Positions 37,701-49,700 of a stretch of DNA of 64,000 bases are shown piece after piece; within the stretch, counting starts at the first letter, position 1; each line of letters opens with the position of its first letter. The notes beneath the pieces are model-generated. The model saw nothing but the letters and a program-made list of their open reading frames with translations. It did not search any database and was not told the origin of the DNA. The translations under genes were made by a program, and so were the position numbers. The stretch lies in the NCBI RefSeq assembly GCF_964340395.1, contig NC_135566.1:22664635-22728634 (forward strand), read 5' to 3'. The DNA is from Glandiceps talaboti (taxonomy: Eukaryota; Hemichordata; Enteropneusta; Spengelidae).

Positions 37701-40700
37701 GCACTAGAATGGTGTCTGTATGTAATAACTTATTGGTGATAATGTAGGGGTATGCACTAGAATGGTGTCTTTATGTAATAACTTATTGGTGATAATGTAG
37801 GGGTATGCACTAGAATGGTGTCTGTATGTAATAACTTATTGTTACTGATGTAGGGGTATGCACTAGAATGGTGTCTGTATGTAATAACTTATTGTTGATA
37901 ATGTAGGGGTATGCACTAGAATGGTGTCTGTATGAAATAACTTATTGGTGATAATGTAGGGGTATGCACTTGAATGGTGTCTGTATGTAATAACTTATTG
38001 TTGATAATGTAGGGGTATGCACTAGAATGGTGTCTGTATGAAATAACTTATTGGTGATAATGTAGGGGTATGCACTAGAATGGTGTCTGTATGTAATAAC
38101 TTATTGTTGATAATGTAGGGGTATGCACTAGAATGGTGTCTGTATGAAATAACTTATTGGTGATAATGTAGGGGTATGCACTTGAATGGTGTCTGTATGT
38201 AATAACTTATTGTTGATAATGTAGGGGTATGCACTAGAATGGTGTCTGTATGAAATAACTTATTGTTGATAATGTAGAGGTAGGCACTAGAATGGTGTCT
38301 TTATGTAATAACTTATTGGTGATAATGTAGGGGTATGCACTAGAATGGTGTCTGTATGTAATAACTTATTGTTACTGATGTAGGGGTATGCACTAGAATG
38401 GTGTCTGTATGTAATAACTTATTGGTGATAATGTAGGGGTATGCACTTGAATGGTGTCTGTATGTAATAACTTATTGTTGATAATGTAGGGGTATGCACT
38501 AGAATGGTGTCTGTATGAAATAACTTATTGGTGATAATGTAGGGGTATGCACTAGAATGGTGTCTGTATGTAATAACTTATTGTTACTGATGTAGGGGTA
38601 TGCACTAGAATGGTGTCTGTATGTAATAACTTATTGGTGATAATGTAGAGGTAGGCACTAGAATGGTGTCTGTATGTAATAACTTCTTGTTACTGATGTA
38701 GGGGTATGCACTAGAATGGTGTCTGTATGTAATAACTTATTGGTGATAATGTAGAGGTAGGCACTAGAATGGTGTCTGTATGTAATAACTTATTGTTACT
38801 GATGTAGGGGTATGCACTAGAATGGGGTCTATATGTAATAACTTATTGTTGATAATAGACAAAATAGTACCAATGGCATTGTAGCACAACAGTAGTTTAT
38901 AAAAATGTTTACCCACATGCTAGGTATACCTGTTCATTTGCTGAATGATTATCCAGTTGCCTATCCAACCCTGTTGCTATGGGCATGGTTATGTTACTAG
39001 ACATATTTGCATACATTTTTTGAATGTTAGTTCACTTGTCTATGAATCCCTGATGTCATCTTGCAACACATGTGAACATTTGGCTGTTGCTATGGGCGTG
39101 GTCATGTTGCTAGACATATTTGCATACATTTTTGAACGTTTATTCATTTCTCTATGAATACCTGATCTTATTGTTGCAATATGAGATCATTTGGCTGTTG
39201 CTATGGGTGCAGTCTTGTTGCTTGTATATTTACATACATTTTTTGAATGTTTATTCTTTTGTCTATTAATCCATGTTGTTATCTTTGCAATAAATGTGAT
39301 CATTTTGGCTGTTGCTATGCGTGTGATCTTGTTACTAGGCACATTTACATACATTTTTTGAATGTTTATTCACTTGTCTATCAATCCCCGTTATCTTTGC
39401 AAGTTTTGTGATCATTTGGCTGTTGCCATGGGTGTGGTCTTGTTGCTAGGCATACTTGCATACACTTTTTGAATGTTAACACACCTACCAGATGATGTTA
39501 TTTAACCAAAATATACTGCCAGTTGGTTGTTGCTAAGGGCATGGTCATAGTTGCTCGGGCCAATTGTGCCAAAATGTTTTGAAGAAAAAGAATATCTGCA
39601 GAATAACACTTCTAAAAAAATCTCACCACGTTTCAGTCTCATTGACCAAGTACTTTTTGAGATATAAGTTGCTGACCAAAATTCACATTTTTACACCTAA
39701 TTTGTAAATCACTGATGAGATCATTATATATATTTCTTCATCCATATACCCCAGATGCATCCTCATTAAATTTCAGCCCAATATGTTCAGTAGTTTTAGA
39801 ATTAAGATTTTTGACCAAAAAGACACATTTTTAGCCCTAATTAGCATATCACTAATGGGATCATTATGTCATGAACAGTTCTTAATCTAAACACCCTTAA
39901 GAATGTTCCCACCAAATTTCAGACCGATCTGCCCAGTAGTTTTTTAATTTAAATTTGTTGACCCAAATCACACACTGGTTGTAAGATCATTTTGATTTGA
40001 ACAATTTTCCAACTAGACACTCAAGGTAATACACCCACCAATTATCATGGCAATCGGTCCAGCAGTTTTTGACTTTAAGTTGTTCATCCACACACACATA
40101 CACACACATACACAGACAGACAGACACTTTGCCATGCCTATAGCACTACTGATGCATGTTTATCCAGTGTTCTCTGGCAACCATCTGTATGTATATACAT
40201 TACAATGTGTTACCGTAATGATAACCTGCATGTCATATCTCTACACTGCTTGTCTACTCTTGCTACTTCAGGTTCTTCAGTTGACAGGGATTACAAATAA
40301 GTACTAGCTTGTGTTGAGTTTTTACTTTACACATTATACTACAGGATAAACAAGTGACTATCAAGTTTATGTTATGCTGAGGGTCGCAAGCAGGTAAAAT
40401 ATAAGCTTCCTCATCATTTTGCTGAGGTCTGCAGTTTTCCACATAGAACTGCGGTTGAATGAAATTATGAAATTATGAAATTACATGTGAATGACCAAAC
40501 ATGCTTCATGTGTTAACTCCTGTTTACATCTCTGCTGTGTGAGCACATTTACATTACAATTTTTTAAAAATAACGTTGACATTTTCTCAGTCTCTACACG
40601 AGATAAACATAATATCATTAACACTGTAAACAGGCTAGATTGTTATCAGTATTTGTCTTGATTACATTGAATCACTAAAATATCCATAATCTTTTACTAT

Positions 40701-43700
40701 CATTCAGTGGTACTAATGATTAGAGGGAAACTATTCTCTTCTTTTAATCTCCTCTTCCACATTGCGCACATCTCTGATCTCCTCTTCCACATTGCGCACA
40801 TCTCTGATCAGTTGAACATGGCAAACATTAGTCTTGCTGCTAGACGTTCAGGCTTTCCTTCGATACTATAAGTGAACGAAATTCGCAGTGAGGGCTTGCC
40901 CGAACAGTCTAGCAAATGTCATTTTCAGACCAGGCATTCCATTGAGATTATGTTTAAGCGGTGGGTTGGGCCATGTATGCATATATATACTTTAATATAT
41001 TCAATCTCTGCATGCAGATGTTGACAAACAGATGTTACGTCATTACTATGTCTTATCGGTTTATGGTAATTGTGTTTGATGAGTGTGTAGACGTTGTCAT
41101 TCACACATTTCAGTTAACGCATTGGTGGTTATTTTTACAAGCCCCTCCTTAAGATGAATATGCATGAAAATTTAGCTATTGTCCTCTGTTTGTGCTTGTC
41201 GCTAATGCGGTTCTCTGATTGGCAGTTATTTATATCCTGATGACATTTGCTAGACCTTGGATGTTCAATCCTCGATAGCGTTGTTCGGCTGTGTGTCGTA
41301 TTTTATCGGAAGAACATCCGAGGTCTAGCAGATAGACTAGGCAAACATCTGCTCTTCCATATTGTGCATATCTCTGATCTGCTCTTTCACATTGCGCACA
41401 TCTGTGATCTCCTCTTCCATATTGTGCACATCTCTGATCAGTTAAACATGGTAAACATCTGCTCTTCCATATTGTGCATATCTCTCCCTGATTTGGTCTT
41501 CCAGAGTACATCTCCACTGATGTAGGTGTCAGCAACATTTGAATTTCAACAACTTAATTCAGACCTGTGTGCCACAACTGTCAGTTTGCTGCAAATATTG
41601 CCATTTTTTGGGGTGGGGCATTTTGTAAATTCCAAGTTGACCTTGACATTAATCAGAGATCTATCATAACTGTGTCTGTATTTTCTTACCTTCTCTAATA
41701 TTAAACTCCCATTTTCCAAATGCACATTGCATGTTGGAGTTTTGAAGATGGACAGTTGCTCTAAAAATAGTACGGGAAACAATATTTGTGTGTGGATTTT
41801 TGCAAATCAAGTTGTTTAGAAATGTACATATATAAGGTTAGACTTTACATTAATGAGTCTTATATGTGAAGTCCCTGTTAAGGTCTCACTCATTGGAAAA
41901 CACACAACTAGAATTTCTTTTTATAATCATTTATGATTCAGGCAACAGAGCTGTCAATTCCCTAATGTTTTCTAACCAACCACTATGAAGCTTTTGAAAG
42001 ATTCCGTGTAATAACATCTGATTATTACAAATGTATCACAACATACCAGTCATTACTTGTAACTGTCTCAGTGTGTGCATAAAATTAATATTTGCACTGT
42101 AGTGCATTACCGAACACAATCACTCCTTTAGCGTGAAAGTTTAATTGCACAGTATGATTTTCACAGAATTTTGTCTTTTCAAATAAACACTTTCAAAATA
42201 ACAAAACCTCTTGGTGCAGGAGTTTAGGTGTGGGCATTCCAGCTATTGCATTCTTGCTTGCAGTGCTTTCTGCTGCACTTTCACTCACTATATGCATGTG
42301 AAAGTACAACCACAAACAACACATCAAGCACTCTTGCATATAACGAGAGTATGCCACACTTTAATGCATGTCATGAGGTTCCCTCATACTATTAGTGTGT
42401 CAACTGCACAAGTAGCATACATCAAAACATCCGTAAGAACCAACAGGAATAATCATCGTCTTGACATACCATTTCTTGTTATCCAAGTCTTCAAAATACC
42501 ATTATCTTCACTCTTCTACTCTCAATTTTGAAAATCTAAGCAGAGCCTGCTAATAATTGAATTACTTGTCATCGTCACCTGTCAATGCCTTTCTGTAGGT
42601 GTTATACTTTATTCACCATTCTTTCTTTGGATATGAATGGCACAAGGTGGATAGATGTATACCGGAATGTGTGTTTATGCAAAGTCATGTCACTTTGAAA
42701 TAAAATTCTCACGTGTCAGTAGTAATGTCAGAGCTGTTTGATTACTCACTAGTGAAACCCTTGATAGCAAACACTGAGCCCTTTATTCACTGATGTAGAA
42801 CATCTAGACACATTGCATAGGAGACAGTCAACCCTTTTACAACTTCCTCTGAGCAGCACTGATAAACCATAGATGATAACATTACACTTATTTTTCAAGT
42901 GTTATTTTCATAGCACTATACAACTACACACACTATACATGGTGTTTGTTCACACACATATTCAGACACACACACTGATACCACATTTCAACCTAATGTG
43001 GACCCAGTTAGAAGAAAGGGTCCCCTAGCCGATACTAAACAAAGTTATGACAGATGGGCACCTTTAACTTCATGGACAAGTACACAATAAAATCAATAGG
43101 TTATGCAGGTATAAACTCAACTGTTATCAACGATAGATACCGTGACATTTACAATAAAGACACCTTTCTTTCATTTTTTTTAGATCGTTTGACTCGTGTT
43201 TATAATTCATAAATTGACTTACCACCAGAAAAACCCTTATTGAAGCCAACTCTATCACTGCCTCCGCTTCTGTCACTATAGTAGGAGGGCAAATCAACCA
43301 TATAATCATGTGTACAATATCATAGTTTTCAAATGTTCAACACAGTACAGGCAACACAATCAATCATGCGACATTATCAATAACTTTAACTGTGTACCAT
43401 GTATTCACATGTAAACCAATATCCTAATGAGTTAGTTCTTGCCCTATGCTTCTCTATAAATAGCTGCTATCCATTTGACATGGCTTCCCAATTCAACAAT
43501 GTATTGTGTAGCATTGGGGCTTAACTTGTATTGCATTTACTTCATCTAAATCCAACTACAGTACAATATGTTTGCTATATACTGTCAAAACCATAACTAT
43601 AATACTTTCTGAATAATAGTCAAAATCTCAAAAGTTACACATCTTTGGGAACAAAACAGTTACAGTTGCCCCTCAAATGCTTTACTTTTATGTGACTTAA

Positions 43701-46700
43701 CGGTGACACGAATTGAAAAAAATTGGTAACAATAAATAAATACTACAAAGTGTCTGTGATATGCAGGAAGTGGCTCAATTTTGATAAGTAACTTTGGAGG
43801 TCAAAGTCAAGGTCACCTGATAATATACAAATGTAGGGGTAGACACTTTAACGGAGTCACTATGTATTAAAGCTTTTCAGTTATGTGATAAATCATAACT
43901 ACAAATATGGCTGCCATTCAGTAAAAATTCATGAGCGTCAAAAGTGATGCAAGTGTATATTTCTCTTGATCTATATTATCTTTTATATATGATTTTTAAC
44001 AGAAATTGGCCACACATGATGCTACTAAGTATCTGCAATATGCAAGAAATGGCTTAAGTTTGATAGTCTACCATGAGGGTTGTCAGTCAATGGTCTCTTC
44101 TCTTACAAGAAAGCTTGCATGTGATTGTATGAGGTTAGATATTTGAATGGAGTCTCTGTGTATGGAAGATTTTGAATTATGCAGTAAATAACATAGTGAT
44201 TTTTTTTACATAGTAATCCCTCGTGTACATTTCATTTCTTCTATATTAATACCTGTAAACATGATTTACAAGAAATTGGCAACAAATAAATGCTGCAAAG
44301 TGTCTGTCATAATTTACCCTGAAAGTCAAGATCAAAGGATCAATGTTTTCCAAAATCTTACATGTACGTGAACCTTATAATATGTAGGTAGACACTTGAA
44401 TGGAGTCTCTATATAATACAATTTTTGGGTTATGAAGTAAATATTGATTTTTAATAACAAATATGGTCGCCATTTGGTCAAATTTGCATATGTCATTAAA
44501 GAAAGTGACATGCATGTGTGTGTACGTTTAATATATGTCACCTTTGTGTCAGGTTTGAAAGAAATTGGATATTGTACGTATGGCGTATTATTGATGGACA
44601 GATGGACAAATGACCTTTGTGTCAGGTTTGAAAGAAACTGGATATTGTACGTATGGAGTATTATTGATGGACAAATGGAGCCCAATATATTAGTCCCCCT
44701 TCTGCAACTAATAACATAATTCAATTTCACATGAATGTCATACATTTTGAAAGTCAGGGTATTGACAAATCTGACTGCTTCATATATGACGCCCATCTTA
44801 TTCACTGAATACACAACTGGGACTAGGAATGATAATAATACATTGTAGAACTGAGATAAAGTCCATTATGGAAATGTTCAGCAACATACAACTCTACTAT
44901 TGACAGTTTCACCATCAATGTCATCATTGTCAAAACATTGCCATTTCAACAACTACCCCTCATATTGTCTGTAGAAATGAAACCTCCAACCAACATAACA
45001 AAATATATATAATCTCCCCTACTATCATTAGGAGTGTAGTTGTTGGAAAGACACTGTAATGGCTAAATGAAAATTATGACATTCCATTTGATTCACTGCA
45101 ATATTAAAGGTAAATGTGATAAATGATATCTTTGGTTAGTTTTTAAGTCTTCTATCATCCTCTTTTCCTAAGTTTTAATAGCTGAACTGATAAAAAACAA
45201 GCACTTATTTGTTTTTGGATTGACTCATAATTGGCAGTGAAATTTGTAGTTGATGATGTTATCTTTGATGTTTGATAAACAGCCTGCAATTACAATCTAT
45301 CTATTGCAACTCTTTCAGTTTCCCATAGTTGCCATAGATGGTCAACCTCTCCAAATCTCTCTGCACAAATTGCCAAGGGCCACCACATCAGCATTTCTTG
45401 GACACCATCACTTTGTAAGGGTTGTATCAATCATGTTTACTATAAAATCTCATCAAAACAGATAGGCCTCAGACATGTATGAATGTTTTGTTTATATTTG
45501 GCCCCATAAATAGGAGACTGGATAACATAGGCCTATATCAGCAACACATTTACATGTATCAAACATCTGTTGGCAACAGTAGGCAAGATTCTTTTGATTT
45601 GATTTCGGGCACACTATCCTACAGTGTGCCCTACAGTCATAAGGGAAGGGATGATAAGGACACTCCCAGTGATGTATTTTACAGTTAAAAAAATACCTCC
45701 TCCCACGAACCCCTGGCAATACTGTGTGATGTATGGGTCACTGAAAGAGTTCATGAGAACGCATTCCTTATTGTTGGCTTTAGTTTCTTATTAGCCATTT
45801 CACTAGAAAACCGACAAGTAAGGAAAATGTATTGATATACAGATAACTAACCAAAGAGATCACACTATCAAGTATTTTCTTTATGATGATATAGGTGAGC
45901 TTATCTTTTACATTGAAATTCATTATTGTGTTGACAACCACAGCTTGAAGGGATTTCTTGGTCATCTATAAAATCTGATCGAAGAAAAGTGTTATGTAGA
46001 CATCCCTCTCCAAAATATTCACAGTGAATATATTTTGTTTTTTATTTGAAAAGTATTCATTATTTATCCTTTCTTCCAGTTTATCTAATTTGGGGTTTCT
46101 AATCTATTAAAATTTCAATTTGAAATATGCAAGCTTTCAAAGTGAAAGAGTCTGGAAAGTAATAATGCAAGATATCCTTGTTTCAAGCTGTGATTGCAAT
46201 AACTATAACAAATACATTGCATGATGAGCCTGTACTGTGTTGAAAGCTATAATATTGGCTGAGATTCTTCTGGACACTTGTCAATGTTCATCGTCATGTG
46301 TGCCTGATGGCAATGTACCCTTTAGGTGGCTTGTTGTAGTATACCACTATCGAAGCTCTACAAAATCACTCTTAACACAGTAAATCAAATTGCTATCACT
46401 TGTGCCTTTCTACTAAAATATTATCTCAGGTAACTTTATCAATAACACCGTCATTTTGACTAAATGCAGTTCAAAAACCAGAGCTTTTTAAGACCTATGT
46501 ACTATTTATACCACAATTGGTATAACAACAACACAAGCCAAAATACACTTTCACAAACACAACTTTTGGAACCCATTCGGGTAAATTCTTAACTTTTATG
46601 AAATAGCAGCCTTAAGAAACCCACTTTTTATGATATGCTGATAATAACTAAATATTAGTAAATAGTAAAAATATGAACTACACAACAATGCTTTATAGTG

Positions 46701-49700
46701 AAGCCAATCAATTCAAAACATTTCACAAGGTTTTTATGTCTGCAATCTGGCAAAATTCACTTCCACATGACAAAAAACATCTTTCACATAAATATTGTGT
46801 GTATGTGTGTGTGTGTCGATCTCTTGTTATTTACAGAACTTGAAATGTACGGCTGGAATTCTGCTTACTGATTTATCTAGTATGGTGATTCTATTGCTAA
46901 CAAAACACATCATCTGTACTTCCACTACTTAAAATAGATCTGCTGAATTATAAACAGCAGGTGTTTATACATGTATGAACCTCTATGGGTTCAAATACTC
47001 TGTGAATATGAAAAGAACAACTCAATATCATGGTTAACACACAGATGCCATGCTTTCAACATGGACAAAAACCACAGACATTGACTACTTATGTACACAA
47101 GTAATTGTAACTTTTAAAGACTATGTACATTGTATGAATTAACACACTACTTTCAGCAACCCACAATTCAACAGCATAACGGTCTGTTCCAAGGGGTACC
47201 ACCAGTGGGTCTTAATATTTTGTGTACTATCAAATACACATGCAAGATGTACCATGATATCACTGTAGTGACATTACTTTTGTTTTTGGTGAGATTTCAA
47301 GGCTTGACAACTCTCTTACAACCAGCTAGGCAATATATATTTTTACTGTTCTAAATCCTTACACACACTATCTCTACTAATTTCATATCACAGCTTATAG
47401 CAATACGGGTAGATAAATGAAAAGATGCTTACCCAAATCCACCACGACCTCTTCCCATACCACGACCACCACGATCTTGGTATCCTCCACTTCCACCACC
47501 ACCACCACCACCACCACCTGACAAGAGGGAAACAATAACTGGTTAATGTAACAGAATTGGACAGCTAACTTCCCTCAAACAAAGCTGCAAATATCTTCCT
47601 ACTTGAAGCATGCCGATCTGTTGATGGGATACAAAGTGTGGTTTCAGTAACTAATCTCTAGCATGTACAAGCTGGTCAATGTTACCAGTGCCGTACCAGT
47701 CAACTGAGGGGGGATAGAATTTTATTAGAACATTCACTATCACACAAAATCAAAAGCAAATACTTTGTTAGTCCTGTGACTCCACCTAAACACAATGATT
47801 CCTACAAGGAAGAAAATGTGCCCTGAAATTCCTTTACATGCTCCGTACATACCTTGCATTGGCACGTTAGAAGGCTGTTGCTGTGGAAATAATGGTGGTG
47901 GTTGTTGTTGTTGTAGTTGTTGTTGAGGTTGCTGTTGATGAATGGCTGTTTGAAATCCTGTGGAATAGGACCCAGCCCCTGCATCTCTACCTGCTGGTGT
48001 CATCATACACACGTGCCCAGTATTAGTAATAATACCATCCCAACAGTTATTGCATTTTAATAATGAAATTACAACAGTAATTTTGAGTATAACATTCTGG
48101 CTGTATTTACTCGTTTACTTAGGTTTTATCCTACTAAAGTGGCCATTTGGATGAGGATTAGGTATTTACTTTGGATTTTTAATTTATAAAACAATTTATC
48201 TGGGCTTCCTATTTGAAAAATAGCACTAATGGCGTTGTAGCACAACTGTATAGTTTTTACAAATGTTTATCCACATGGTGATCCATGCTAGGTATAGGTG
48301 TTCATTTGCTGAATGTCTATCCAGTTGCCTATCCAACCCTGTTGTTATCTTTGCAATATACACAATCATTTGGCTCTTGCTATGGGCGTGGTCATGTTGC
48401 TAGACATATTTGAATATATTTTTGAATGATCATTTACTCGTCAATGAATCACAATACATGTGATTATCTTTGCAATACATGTGATCATTTGGCTGGGTGA
48501 CCCTTCAGATGGGTGTATTTTGGGAAAATCTGGTATGGCAAGCAAGAAAAAATTCTTGATTAAACGACATATTCAGTACATGTGTAACATTTTATCTTGG
48601 CATCAACCACCAATTTTGTCATTATCCAACAGTGGCACAAGGAAACAGCACACATATTTACCTATCAATTTGTGCTACCAAAACCAACAGCATAGGTGGC
48701 CCCAAATTGTTGATTGTTTGCAATTTCATAGCCTCACAGATTAGACATCATTCACACAAGTTCTGTTTTCTTCTTGTTTAATATGATGACAGAGCATAAT
48801 ATTTCTATAGTGGGTACTGCTTGCTAACCCTCACCCCCACTCATGGCTACATAAACTATTTCACTGCACTGAATATCACAATAGAGTTCTCTGAAAACTG
48901 TTCAATGATATTGTTAAATTTCATTGTCTTCAGTATCTTCAAATCTATGAGGCTCTGAAACATGACACTACACACCACTAACTACAACATGACCAACGAA
49001 AATATGGTTTTAAACACACCTTGGCCGGAACCATACCCAGAACTGCTATAGCTTTGACTTTGTTCCCCTGTTTGGCCATAGCCACCTGATATATTGACAA
49101 AAACAAGTACAAATCAATTACGTTACCTGGTTTCAAACACACACAATCCAAGAATAGAGAGCAGAGAGACCCATTTAGAGACCCTATCACCAGCTACTAT
49201 AAGATAACACCACTACCAGTTACACACCCACTACCCAAAGACTGTACTTTGATTGGCAGACTTATCTGATAATCATAGCTTGTTGTATGTGCTAATGTTT
49301 ACTAGCAAATGCTAAATCTTACAAAGTGATAATGGTTTACTCCAAAATTTGAATAATACAATCAGACACTGACTAAGCTAGTTAGGAACTACGTCAGCAC
49401 CTTTACACTGACTATAATCTGGTCATGTCAGTTAGTATAGTGTGCTACACGTGCAGCTCCTTTCAGACTGTCAAGACAGAATTGTAACAACTCATTTCAT
49501 TCCACCATTTTACAGATACCAAAATAACGATAACTTTTCAACCAAAGTACAGCTTAGGAGAAGAGACAAATTAACTATTGAACACCAAACAGTGCTACCT
49601 ATATAGTGCGCCTTACCTGAACCATAATCTTGGGATGGCTGTCCATAACTTTGGCCAGAGCTCTGTCCATAACCACCACTTTGTGACTGGCCACCATATC

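Larger units (their letters stand above)
40749..41500. repeat. Composite of 31-bp direct repeats flanking two hairpin mini-elements
   Basis: ctcttccacattgcgcacat ctctgatc is present twice at 40751-40811, and four diverged copies lie at about 41349-41490. Between them lie the mini-elements 40838-40914 and 41248-41330, facing each other. The joined region looks like one inverted composite. Minus- and plus-strand frames across it simply read the repeats. Confidence 0.7.

Noticed and set aside
41230-41538. 102-codon minus-strand frame with repeated RCAQYGRAD-like units
   Set aside because: The repeats are translations of the 31-bp direct repeats and the frame crosses a hairpin mini-element.
41546-41782. 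78-codon minus-strand frame containing a splice-bounded segment as a normal FET exon
   Set aside because: The 71-nt length breaks the phase between exons 7 and 8, and the peptide has no FET features. Kept only as a possible poison exon.
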